This document shows positions 1-5,785 of a DNA stretch of 5,941 nucleotides, in pieces (position 1 is the first letter of the stretch; every line of letters begins with the position of its first letter). The notes beneath the pieces were generated by a model that worked only from the letters and a program-made list of their open reading frames with translations, was not told where the DNA came from and made no database searches. The DNA is from DASZCR01 sp035942915. Its GTDB lineage: Bacteria; Acidobacteriota; Blastocatellia; Pyrinomonadales; Pyrinomonadaceae. The stretch spans positions 1-5,941 of the forward strand of contig DASZCR010000241.1 in assembly GCA_035942915.1 (NCBI GenBank), read 5' to 3'. Made by a program: the position numbers and the translations under genes.

Positions 1-1
1 C

Positions 2-592
2 GACCTCGCGTGGGAGACCGAACTCCTCCGACACCTCGACCACGAAGGTCTGACCGTGCCGGTGCCGCTCCCGACGACGGACGGACGGCTGTTCGCCGAC
101 GGTCTGGTGGTGATGACCTACGTGGAGGGCGGGCCGCCCGAGACGGAGGCCGACTGGCGCCGCGTGGCGGACACGCTCCGCCGGCTCCATCAGTTGACGC
201 GGGGCTGGCCGCAGCGCCCGGGGTGGCGCTCCTCGACCGACCTCCTGCACGCCGAGACCAGGACGAAGGTCGACCTCGGCGCGATGCCGCGCGAGGGCGT
301 TGCCCGATGCCGGGCGGCGTGGGCGCGGCTCGCCGGGCGTCAGACGTGCGTCGTCCACGGCGACCCCAACCCTCGTAACGTCCGCATGACCGCGAACCGG
401 GTCGCGCTGATTGACTGGGACGAGGCGCACGTCGATGTCCCCGACCTCGACTTGGTGCTGCCCCACAACGCCGCCGGTCTCGACGACGGCGCGCACGACA
501 TCGCCGCGCAAGCGTCGGCCGCATGGGAAGCCGCCGTCTGCTGGGACGACGAGTACGCGGTCAAGCAGCTCGCCGAAGTTCGAGCGGTCTGA
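2..592 (+). CDS. APH-fold phosphotransferase, C-terminal part (5' truncated by window edge)
   Basis: The frame is open from the window edge, so the true start lies upstream; 196 residues are visible against roughly 250-300 usual for the family. The catalytic loop HGDPNPRN (nt 356-379) matches the APH/choline-kinase Brenner motif HxDxxxxN, with the catalytic Asp at nt 362-364. It is followed by ALIDWDEA, whose Asp (nt 413-415) is the Mg-binding position equivalent to the kinase DFG Asp. The N-lobe with the ATP-binding Lys is outside the window. A GTG at 56 is only an internal in-frame codon and would leave out the N-lobe. Family members phosphorylate aminoglycosides, other small molecules or metabolites; the substrate cannot be read from this fragment. 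The VDVPDLDLVLP and AAWEAAVCW tail resembles, from memory, actinobacterial members. The very GC-rich codon use differs from the genes downstream, suggesting separate ancestry. The fold is confident, the substrate unknown. Confidence 0.85.
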   Translation, partial: DLAWETELLRHLDHEGLTVPVPLPTTDGRLFADGLVVMTYVEGGPPETEADWRRVADTLRRLHQLTRGWPQRPGWRSSTDLLHAETRTKVDLGAMPREGVARCRAAWARLAGRQTCVVHGDPNPRNVRMTANRVALIDWDEAHVDVPDLDLVLPHNAAGLDDGAHDIAAQASAAWEAAVCWDDEYAVKQLAEVRAV

Positions 593-704
593 GCGGCAGC
601 GAATCGAGAGACCACGCCTGATGCCGGGCTCTTCAGCGCCTCTTTCGACCACTCGGCTCAACGGTCGGGCGCACCGAACGGCGCGCTTGGTGATGCTTGG
701 CGTT

Positions 705-732
705 ATTCTACAAAATAACTCAAGTGTAGAAT
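705..732. repeat. 8-bp perfect inverted repeat, operator-like
   Basis: attctaca (705-712) and tgtagaat (725-732) are exact reverse complements separated by 12 bases. CTACA/TGTAG half-sites recall operators of BlaI/MecI/CopY-type repressors, but those usually have a much shorter spacer. It could be a dimeric repressor site, a small hairpin, or chance. It sits exactly at the GC-rich to AT-rich transition, and no repressor gene is visible in the window. Confidence 0.35.
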
Positions 733-1087
733 TAGACCCCTCGTCCTCTTCTTCTAGCACGTCTTCTTCACAAGGCACTATGACGCCGCTTGAATGGGGA
801 AGAATTGCGTCTCATGCGTGAGTAATGAATCGGACGTGTGATGATAAAGAAGCAGGATTATAGTCGAGAAGCAGTTTTTGAAACACAACCATCAATGCAC
901 TGATTTTGATTATGAGAAATTCTGTGTCGACAGTCGAACTTTTACGAGTCGGGTTTGCACCCGCCAGCCGACATCACTAATGAACCTCCCCGTCAGGGCA
1001 TCTCTCATGCAGTTGCATTACGTGTTGTCTCTCCCCGAAGATAAGTTGGGCGAGGCATTTAGAGGGTTTCCTGAGGGGAATGTTTCC

Positions 1088-1115
1088 TTGACTTCTGTTT
1101 AATCACGGGTCTAGT
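1088..1115 (+). promoter_or_regulatory. Candidate sigma70-type promoter for the propeller gene
   Basis: TTGACT (1088-1093, 5 of 6 to the -35 consensus) is followed after 16 bases by TCTAGT (1110-1115, 4 of 6 to the -10 consensus). The element is about 76 bases upstream of the ATG at 1192, leaving room for a leader. This is pattern matching only. Confidence 0.3.
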
Positions 1116-1191
1116 CTTTCGGCATCCCCCTTCCCAATAAAAGAGTTGCATCCCTTCACTCGGCAGAAGAACCTCTCGTAAAGGAACTACC

Positions 1192-2391
1192 ATGACTAAA
1201 ACCTTCGCCAATCTCTTAAAAGCCTCCTTCTATCTTTGCCTTTTGATATTGATGCAGGACGTATCTTCACCGCGCGTCCTTGCTCAGACCGGATTCACGC
1301 GCCAAGTCATCATCACGCCTCAAACTCCGGGCACCTGCGGCTTTGAAAATCCGACGACGATGCTCATACAGGGCAACCGCCTCTTCGTCGGCCAGCAAAA
1401 CGGTAAAATCCACATCTTCACTCTTGATGCTAAGCTGAACGTCACCGCCGTCAAGTGCATCGACACGATTTACAACTACGGCCCGCCCAATCCCCGCCTC
1501 TTGACCGGCATGACTTTCGGCCCTTACTTCGCCGTCGACTCTACCGATTCAATCGGGCCTGACCTCTACGTCTCACACAGCGACGGCCACTTCTACGACC
1601 CCTCTATCGACCCGAACTCCGGCACAGTGACGAAACTTCTCGCCCCGAATTACCAGACCGGCGTAGACATTGTGAAAGGCTTGCCGCGCTCGAAAGGCGA
1701 CCACGCGCCTAACGGACTGGTTCTCGGCCCCGATGGATTCCTCTATCTCGCCATCGGCGGCAATACCAACGCCGGACTTCCCAGCGATTTTTTCCTCAAC
1801 TGGCCGGAAGTGCCCAAAGGAGCGGCGATTCTCAAGATTGACTACTCTGGAGCGGTCTCGACCTACGCGACGGGCTTTCGTAATCCCTATGATATGGTCT
1901 GGCATACCAACGGCCAGCTTTACGTCAACGACAACGGCGCGAACGCAGGTTTCGGCAACGCGCCTGACCCCACGACCTGCGGAGCGCCCGGTTATGATCC
2001 GGGCGATCAGCCCGACGAGTTGAATCGGATAGAGGTCAATCGCTATTACGGCCATCCGAATCCGAGTCGCGGCGAGTGCATCTTCAACGGCGGCCAGAAC
2101 TACTTTCCGCCTATCTACACCTACGGGCTGCACACTTCATCCGACGGCATCACGGAATACACGGACTCTCTGATTCCGGGTTTTCAGGGGAACCTCTTTA
2201 CGGCCAACTGGGCGTCGGGAGATGTTATCCGCCTCCAACTCTCGGCCGATGGCAAGACCGTCAAGAGCGGCGGCGTATTCGCTTCCGGTTTCGGCAACCC
2301 GATTGATGTGGTGGTGAATTCCGACACGTTCTTCATCGCCGAGCACGGGCCTCATCAGGTCACGGTCTTGCGCTGGATTCATACACACTGA
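1192..2391 (+). CDS. Exported beta-propeller protein, glucose/sorbosone dehydrogenase (PQQ sugar dehydrogenase) fold
   Basis: The ATG is preceded by AAAGGA (1180-1185) with a 6-base gap, a good ribosome site. Residues 1-31 form a Sec-type signal peptide: Lys near the N-terminus, hydrophobic core at about 8-21, and a likely cut after VLA (29-31). The mature part reads as a six-bladed propeller of the soluble glucose/aldose dehydrogenase type. DH (170-171) before NGLVLGPDGFLYLAIGG matches the catalytic His144 region of Acinetobacter soluble glucose dehydrogenase (sGDH). GFRNP (228-232) matches its Arg228-Asn229, and PDELNRIEVNRYYGHPN (274-290) matches the Ca/PQQ-site loop. Where sGDH has Lys377, Arg406 and Arg408, this protein appears to have Ala341 and non-basic residues around 369-371. 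PQQ binding is therefore doubtful, and a non-enzymatic or differently liganded propeller is possible. Four cysteines (50, 89, 263, 296) could form disulfides. The fold is confident; the reaction is inferred. Confidence 0.85.
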   Translation: MTKTFANLLKASFYLCLLILMQDVSSPRVLAQTGFTRQVIITPQTPGTCGFENPTTMLIQGNRLFVGQQNGKIHIFTLDAKLNVTAVKCIDTIYNYGPPNPRLLTGMTFGPYFAVDSTDSIGPDLYVSHSDGHFYDPSIDPNSGTVTKLLAPNYQTGVDIVKGLPRSKGDHAPNGLVLGPDGFLYLAIGGNTNAGLPSDFFLNWPEVPKGAAILKIDYSGAVSTYATGFRNPYDMVWHTNGQLYVNDNGANAGFGNAPDPTTCGAPGYDPGDQPDELNRIEVNRYYGHPNPSRGECIFNGGQNYFPPIYTYGLHTSSDGITEYTDSLIPGFQGNLFTANWASGDVIRLQLSADGKTVKSGGVFASGFGNPIDVVVNSDTFFIAEHGPHQVTVLRWIHTH

Positions 2392-2499
2392 CGGGAAGGC
2401 TCAACCGACCGGTACATTCTGAAGTCGAAGATTGGCCGCTACATAAAATAATGTGGAGGAGGAGACCGCGCCTGTCTAGCTGCTCATCGAGCGCAATCA

Positions 2500-2525
2500 G
2501 AACGGCAGACCGCGCGCCTGCGTTC
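2500..2525. repeat. Hairpin between the propeller and acetyltransferase genes
   Basis: gaacg-g-cag (2500-2508) pairs with ctgcgttc (2518-2525), giving 8 pairs with one bulged G at 2505 and a 9-base loop. It ends 24 bases before the acetyltransferase ATG. It is not followed by a T-run, so it is a poor terminator. It could be the collapsed or inner part of a recombination site (see findings) or a leader structure. Confidence 0.3.
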
Positions 2526-2549
2526 GGCGGCTTTCGTTAATAATCGAGG

Positions 2550-2981
2550 ATGACCATTAAATTCAAAGTTCTGCAAGCTGGCGATGAGCAAATCTTGTCA
2601 CGGGTCGCCCCCGACGTATTCGACTACCAAATCGACGAGCGCTTGACGGCGGAATTCCTCCAAGACCCGCGACACCACCTCGCGGTCGCAATCGACGAGG
2701 AAGTAGTCGTCGGTTTCGCTTCTGCCGTGAGCTACATTCACCCTGATAAGCCGGCCGAACTATGGATTAACGAGGTGGGTGTCTCGCCAACACACCACAG
2801 ACGCGGCGTCGCGCGAGCCTTGCTCGAATCGCTCTTCAGAGTTGGTCGCCAAGAAGGATGCTCGACGGCATGGGTGCTGACGGAACGAGAGAACACCCCA
2901 GCGATGCGGTTGTATCAATCTTGTAGAGGCGAGGAGGCGGAGGGCGAGACGGTAATGTTTTCATTTAATCTGAAGCAATAA
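2550..2981 (+). CDS. GNAT-family N-acetyltransferase, AAC(3)-I-like
   Basis: This 143-residue, single-domain GNAT is the usual length for the family. The ELWINEVGVSP strand (70-80) leads into the acetyl-CoA pyrophosphate loop HRRGVA (83-88, the R/Q-x-x-G-x-G/A motif) and its helix. LY (121-122) near the C-terminus is the motif-B tyrosine region, followed by SCRGEE where relatives commonly have a GG pair. The N-terminal pattern (VFDYQIDERLTAEFL, then HHLAVAIDEEVVVGFASA) resembles gentamicin 3-N-acetyltransferase (AAC(3)-I) and its chromosomal relatives, which move acetyl from acetyl-CoA to an amine. The substrate here is not proven. The start is fixed: an in-frame stop lies at 2541-2543 and ATG 2550 is the only nearby start. 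GAGG directly abuts it, so there is no normally spaced ribosome site. No clear own promoter is seen, and an attC-like palindrome begins 44 bases after the stop, as in integron cassettes. Confidence 0.85.
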   Translation: MTIKFKVLQAGDEQILSRVAPDVFDYQIDERLTAEFLQDPRHHLAVAIDEEVVVGFASAVSYIHPDKPAELWINEVGVSPTHHRRGVARALLESLFRVGRQEGCSTAWVLTERENTPAMRLYQSCRGEEAEGETVMFSFNLKQ

Positions 2982-3025
2982 GGGGATAGATGCGGCATTA
3001 TGAAAGGTTGGAACAAGACGGCGCT

Positions 3026-3112
3026 GCCGAACAACCGGTTGCAGCCGACGCGCAGCGACCGTGCTCTTTATCAACAAGGAAGACTGCGCGCCGCTGAACC
3101 GGGGCGTTCAGC
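3026..3112 (+). other. attC-like integron cassette recombination site
   Basis: The two halves form a long imperfect palindrome with attC layout. R'' gccgaac (3026-3032) pairs with R' gttcagc (3106-3112) at 6 of 7 positions, keeping the essential AAC/GTT triplets. An unpaired spacer follows (3033-3034 against 3103-3105). L'' (3035-3045) pairs with L' (3093-3102) over 10 bp, with one extrahelical base, G3041, in the L'' arm. A further 7-bp stem (3049-3055 with 3084-3090) carries a 28-base apical loop (3056-3083). An extrahelical base in L'' is a known strand-selection feature of attC sites. With the acetyltransferase gene just upstream, the orientation is that of a normal cassette (gene, then attC). 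R'' departs from the consensus RYYYAAC at one position and R' from GTTRRRY at one. No integrase gene lies in the window. Confidence 0.72.
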
Positions 3113-3379
3113 ACTTCACAAGCGGAGCGAATTGTGCCGCAGGACTGCAAGCTGCGGCGGGTGAAATACCTGAACAACGTGCTCGAACAAGCTCATCGCT
3201 TCATCAAGAAGAAGGTGCGAGCCTCGCAATGCTTCAAGAGCTTTCACACCGCTGAGCGAACGCTGGAAGGCATTGAAGCTGTGAACATGATGAGGAAGGG
3301 TCAAGTCAAAAGATTAGCCGGGAATGATGCGCAGGGGCAGGCGAAGTTTGTCGAGAGCCTGTTCGGGAGCGTTGCCTAG
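3113..3379 (+). pseudogene. IS6-family transposase, C-terminal remnant
   Basis: The frame ending at the TAG at 3377-3379 encodes the C-terminal end of an IS6/IS26-type DDE transposase. RRVKYLNNVLEQAHRFIKKKV carries the third catalytic acid (Glu at nt 3185-3187), followed by FKSFHTAERTLEGIEAVNMMRKGQ and the AKFVESLFG tail. Intact members are about 220-240 residues; here only about 80-89 remain, without the DNA-binding helix-turn-helix and the first two catalytic Asp residues. The frame is closed upstream by TGA at 3095-3097, inside the attC-like palindrome, so the truncation point coincides with the right edge of that site. The usual EQDHR motif reads EQAHR, another sign of decay. A GTG at 3134 is only an in-frame codon, not a credible start. 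The remnant cannot catalyse transposition. Confidence 0.82.
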
Positions 3380-3383
3380 CAAA

Positions 3384-3400
3384 AGGTGCTCGAAGCACTT
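3384..3400. terminator. Small hairpin just after the transposase stop
   Basis: Bases 3384-3390 (aggtgct) pair with 3394-3400 (agcactt), one pair being G-T, closed by a cga triloop. It follows the stop codon by four bases, but no T-run follows, so terminator function is uncertain. It may be part of the IS end. Confidence 0.2.
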
Positions 3401-3418
3401 CTGCGCTTGAAAACAATC

Positions 3419-3432
3419 TTTGCAACGCATCC
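3419..3432 (+). repeat. Probable right terminal repeat of the IS6-family remnant
   Basis: tttgcaacgcatcc begins with TTTGCAAC, the shared inner part of IS6-family right ends (IS26 ends in TTTGCAACAGTGCC). It lies about 40-53 bases after the transposase stop, where the right end is expected. The matching left end of this copy is absent, consistent with the 5' truncation. Confidence 0.5.
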
Positions 3433-3521
3433 CCGTGCTGCGGGTCGCGCGCAAAAGTTGTATCCTGTGCCTATAAACTATCACAGTTGCGGACTGCCCC
3501 CGCCGCCGAAGGAGGGTTCTC

Positions 3522-4277
3522 GTGACCGGACTAAGAATCGCGCTCCCTGTCTGCCTCGCGCTGATATTTTCCGCCAGCGGCAATTGCGTAAATTCGCGGG
3601 AGCCGCAAAATGCTCGGCCGCAGCCGGGCGCGAGCAACTCGGCGGACGAATACAAAAGAGAGCGCCGCCGGATGGTGGACGAGCAGATACGCGCCCGCGG
3701 GATAGAGGACGCCTCTGTCCTGAAGGCCATGGAAAAGGTTCCGCGCCACAGGTTCGTGCCTGAGCAGATACGGCACTTGGCTTATGCAGACCGCCCGCTA
3801 CCCATCGGCATGGAGCAGACTATCTCGCAGCCAGCTATCGTCGCCTACATGACGGAAGCCGCCGACATCTCGAAAAAGGAGAAGGTGTTGGAGATTGGGA
3901 CCGGCTCCGGTTACCAGGCCGCCATCCTCGGCAACGTGGCCGGCGAAGTTTACACGATTGAGATTATCCCGGAGTTGGCGGAGAGGGCGCGGGGGGTTCT
4001 CGACGAGCTGGGCTATAAGAATGTTTTCGTGAAGACCGGAAACGGCTACTTGGGCTGGCCGGAACACGCCCCATTCGACGCGATAGTCGTGACGGCGGCG
4101 CCGGACGAAATACCCCAGGCGCTCGTCGAGCAGCTCGCCGTCGGGGGGAAGATGGTCATCCCCGTGGGGACTGGCAACCAAGAGATGGTCATCGTCGAAA
4201 AGACCCGCAAGGGCGTGACGCAGAAGAGGACGATACCGGTGCGCTTCGTGCCGATGACCGGAAAGCCTTCCCAGTAG
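3522..4277 (+). CDS. pcm: Protein-L-isoaspartate O-methyltransferase with N-terminal export signal
   Basis: This enzyme transfers a methyl group from S-adenosylmethionine (SAM) to L-isoaspartyl residues in aged proteins, starting their repair. The GTG start follows GGAGG (3511-3515) with a 6-base gap. The catalytic domain spans about 43-247. Q-T-I-S-Q-P (99-104) is the family's substrate-side signature, VLEIGTGSGY (122-131) is SAM motif I, and Glu147 is the expected ribose-binding acid. FDAIVVTAAP (185-194) is motif II and GGKMVIPVG (208-216) motif III. At 251 residues it is about 40 longer than typical cytoplasmic forms (about 205-215). The extra N-terminus has an Arg, a hydrophobic run at 6-17 and then a polar linker to about 42, suggesting Sec export. 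Cys22 is preceded by SGN, which is not a good lipobox. TATAAA at 3472-3477 could be a -10 box, but no matching -35 is seen. The family is certain; periplasmic location is inferred. Confidence 0.93.
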   Translation: MTGLRIALPVCLALIFSASGNCVNSREPQNARPQPGASNSADEYKRERRRMVDEQIRARGIEDASVLKAMEKVPRHRFVPEQIRHLAYADRPLPIGMEQTISQPAIVAYMTEAADISKKEKVLEIGTGSGYQAAILGNVAGEVYTIEIIPELAERARGVLDELGYKNVFVKTGNGYLGWPEHAPFDAIVVTAAPDEIPQALVEQLAVGGKMVIPVGTGNQEMVIVEKTRKGVTQKRTIPVRFVPMTGKPSQ

Positions 4278-4334
4278 CCTCCCCTCTAAGTCGCGGCGCG
4301 TTTCAGTTAAAACAGAGAGAGCGGGAACGTCGGG

Positions 4335-4357
4335 CGCGTCTGACGCGGCCTTCTATT
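4335..4357 (+). terminator. Possible weak terminator between pcm and the permease gene
   Basis: cgcgt (4335-4339) pairs perfectly with acgcg (4343-4347) across a ctg loop, followed by a short T-rich stretch (ttctattt, 4351-4358). The stem is short and the T-tract is interrupted, so it may only attenuate transcription into the permease gene. Confidence 0.25.
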
Positions 4358-4381
4358 TCGCGCGAGTTAATAAGGGGGGCG

Positions 4382-5785
4382 ATGAAAGACTGTGAGAACG
4401 AAGCGGCTGCGGGCGCAGCCCCTGTGCCCACGCTCTCGCTGAAGGACGCCGTCGCGCTCACCGTCGGCATCGTCGTCGGGGCAGGGATTTTCCGAACCCC
4501 GTCTCTCGTGGCCGCTAACGTCAACAGCGAAAGCGCCGTGCTGCTGGTCTGGCTGGCGGGCGGCGTGGTCTCTTTGATCGGCGCGCTCTGCTACGCCGAG
4601 CTTGCTACTACCTACCCCCACGCAGGGGGCGACTACCACTACCTGACGCGCGCCTACGGCCGCCCGCTCGCCTTCCTCTTCGCCTGGTCGCGCATCGCCG
4701 TCATCCAGACGGGTTCGGCCGCGCTGCTGGCTTTCGTCTTCGGCGACTACGCCTCGCAACTGCTGCGCCTCGGCGAGCACTCATCCTCAATCTACGCCGC
4801 CCTGGTGATAGTAGCGCTGACCGGCCTCAACATCCTCGGCGTCAGGCATGGCGCGCGGACGCAGAACTGGTTGACGACCGTTGAGGTGCTGAGCCTGCTT
4901 ACGGTCATAGTCGCCGGGCTTGCCCTGGCCGCGTCGGGTGCGCCAGATGCGCTGGCGGCGACAAGGCAAATGCCGGAGGGACAGGACGGGGGCAATTCAG
5001 GGGCGGCGCTCGGGCTGGCGCTCGTCTTCGTCCTCCTCACCTACGGCGGCTGGAACGAGGCCGCATACATCTCGGCCGAGGTGAGCGGCCCGCCCCGCAA
5101 CGTGGCGCGCGCTCTGCTCCTCAGCATCGCCGTCATCACGGGTCTCTACATGCTGGTCAACTGGGCTTACCTGCACGGGCTGGGCTTAGAAGGCGTGGCC
5201 GGCTCCGAAGCGGTGGCCGCCGACCTGATGCGGCGCGCGGCCGGCGAGCGCGGGGCGCAGTTCGTCAGCCTGCTCGTCGCCGTCTCGGCACTCACCTCGG
5301 CGAATGCCACCGTCATTACAGGTGCGCGTACCAACTACGCCCTGGGGCGCGACTTCCGACTGTTCAACTTCCTGGGCCGCTGGCACGAGCGAGCCAACAC
5401 GCCAGCCAATGCACTCGTCGTGCAGGGGGTTATCGCGCTGGGACTCATCTTGGCCGGCACGCTCGCGCGCGGCGGCTTCGCCTCAATGGTCGAGTACACC
5501 GCGCCCGTATTCTGGCTCTTCTTTTTCCTGACCGGACTTTCGCTGATGGTGCTGCGCTTTCGGGAGCCGGAAGTCCCACGGCCGTTCCGCGTGCCCCTCT
5601 ACCCGCTGACGCCGCTGCTGTTCTGCGCGGCCTGCCTCTACATGCTGCAATCAAGCCTCGCCTACACGGGCGCGGGCGCGCTCGCGGGCGTGGCCGTGCT
5701 GCTGAGCGGTGTCCCTGTACTGTGGCTTGCGAGGCGGCGACAGCAGCGGCCTGCCCCGGCTGAATACTTCGGGGAGGGTGCATAA
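4382..5785 (+). CDS. APC-superfamily amino acid permease or exchanger, 12 membrane helices
   Basis: This integral inner-membrane transporter has 467 residues, normal for the family. Hydrophobic helices lie at about 22-40, 53-75, 98-120, 137-155, 165-185, 209-230, 244-265, 293-315, 344-361, 370-392, 405-425 and 429-450. GIVVGAGIFRTP (29-40) is the unwound TM1 substrate-site motif of APC/LAT-type carriers. CYAELATTYPHAGGDYHYL (70-88) is the conserved TM2-TM3 loop. YGGWNEAAYISAEVSGPPRN (221-240) is the TM6 motif with its following loop, and RPFRVPLYPLTP (400-411) is the usual entry to TM11. These place it in the APA/LAT-like branch that exchanges or imports amino acids, often with protons or another amino acid; the specific substrate is not readable. 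The ATG follows an AAGGGGGG run ending two bases before it. It lies 104 bases after pcm on the same strand, so co-transcription is possible. Confidence 0.92.
   Translation: MKDCENEAAAGAAPVPTLSLKDAVALTVGIVVGAGIFRTPSLVAANVNSESAVLLVWLAGGVVSLIGALCYAELATTYPHAGGDYHYLTRAYGRPLAFLFAWSRIAVIQTGSAALLAFVFGDYASQLLRLGEHSSSIYAALVIVALTGLNILGVRHGARTQNWLTTVEVLSLLTVIVAGLALAASGAPDALAATRQMPEGQDGGNSGAALGLALVFVLLTYGGWNEAAYISAEVSGPPRNVARALLLSIAVITGLYMLVNWAYLHGLGLEGVAGSEAVAADLMRRAAGERGAQFVSLLVAVSALTSANATVITGARTNYALGRDFRLFNFLGRWHERANTPANALVVQGVIALGLILAGTLARGGFASMVEYTAPVFWLFFFLTGLSLMVLRFREPEVPRPFRVPLYPLTPLLFCAACLYMLQSSLAYTGAGALAGVAVLLSGVPVLWLARRRQQRPAPAEYFGEGA

Larger units (their letters stand above)
593..1191. other. 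599-base gap without a convincing gene; composition break near 700
   Basis: No frame here encodes a recognisable protein. The first hundred bases continue the GC-rich style of the phosphotransferase gene. From about 700 the sequence becomes clearly AT-richer, with a pyrimidine-rich stretch at about 741-770. Besides the inverted repeat at 705-732 and the promoter-like element at 1088-1115, I see a small perfect hairpin (cgggt/acccg, 950-963). The gap looks like a junction between DNA segments of different origin plus the leader of the gene at 1192. Confidence 0.6.

Noticed and set aside
656..708. Possible attC after the phosphotransferase gene (gctcaac at 656-662, gcgttat at 701-706)
   Set aside because: The R boxes pair at only 4 of 7 positions and no complementary L boxes or extrahelical base can be built between them.
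411..821. 136-codon frame overlapping the phosphotransferase end
   Set aside because: It is out of frame with the conserved phosphotransferase sequence and reads as Thr/Ser/Arg-rich low-complexity protein, typical of a shadow frame in GC-rich DNA.
930..1000. tRNA-like fragments on the minus strand (gttcgac and a gggt-gcaa-accc hairpin)
   Set aside because: No acceptor stem or full cloverleaf can be built around them.
878..1102. 74-codon frame with a TTG start in the AT-richer gap
   Set aside because: It has no ribosome site before the TTG, no recognisable motif, and a length expected by chance. It could be a small orphan gene, but nothing supports that.
2463..2520. Direct repeat agaccgcgcctg (2463-2474) and agaccgcgcgcctg (2507-2520), with a similar agaccacgcctg near 609
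   Set aside because: These are short, imperfect and made of common GC-rich words; chance occurrence is likely and no element boundary fits them.
3061..3255. 64-codon frame across the attC-like loop and the transposase remnant
   Set aside because: The conserved IS6 transposase sequence is in a different frame, and this frame has no ribosome site and crosses the palindrome.
3314..3730. Minus-strand 138-codon frame over the pcm upstream region
   Set aside because: It overlaps the transposase remnant and the pcm start, lacks any recognisable motif and is best explained as a shadow.
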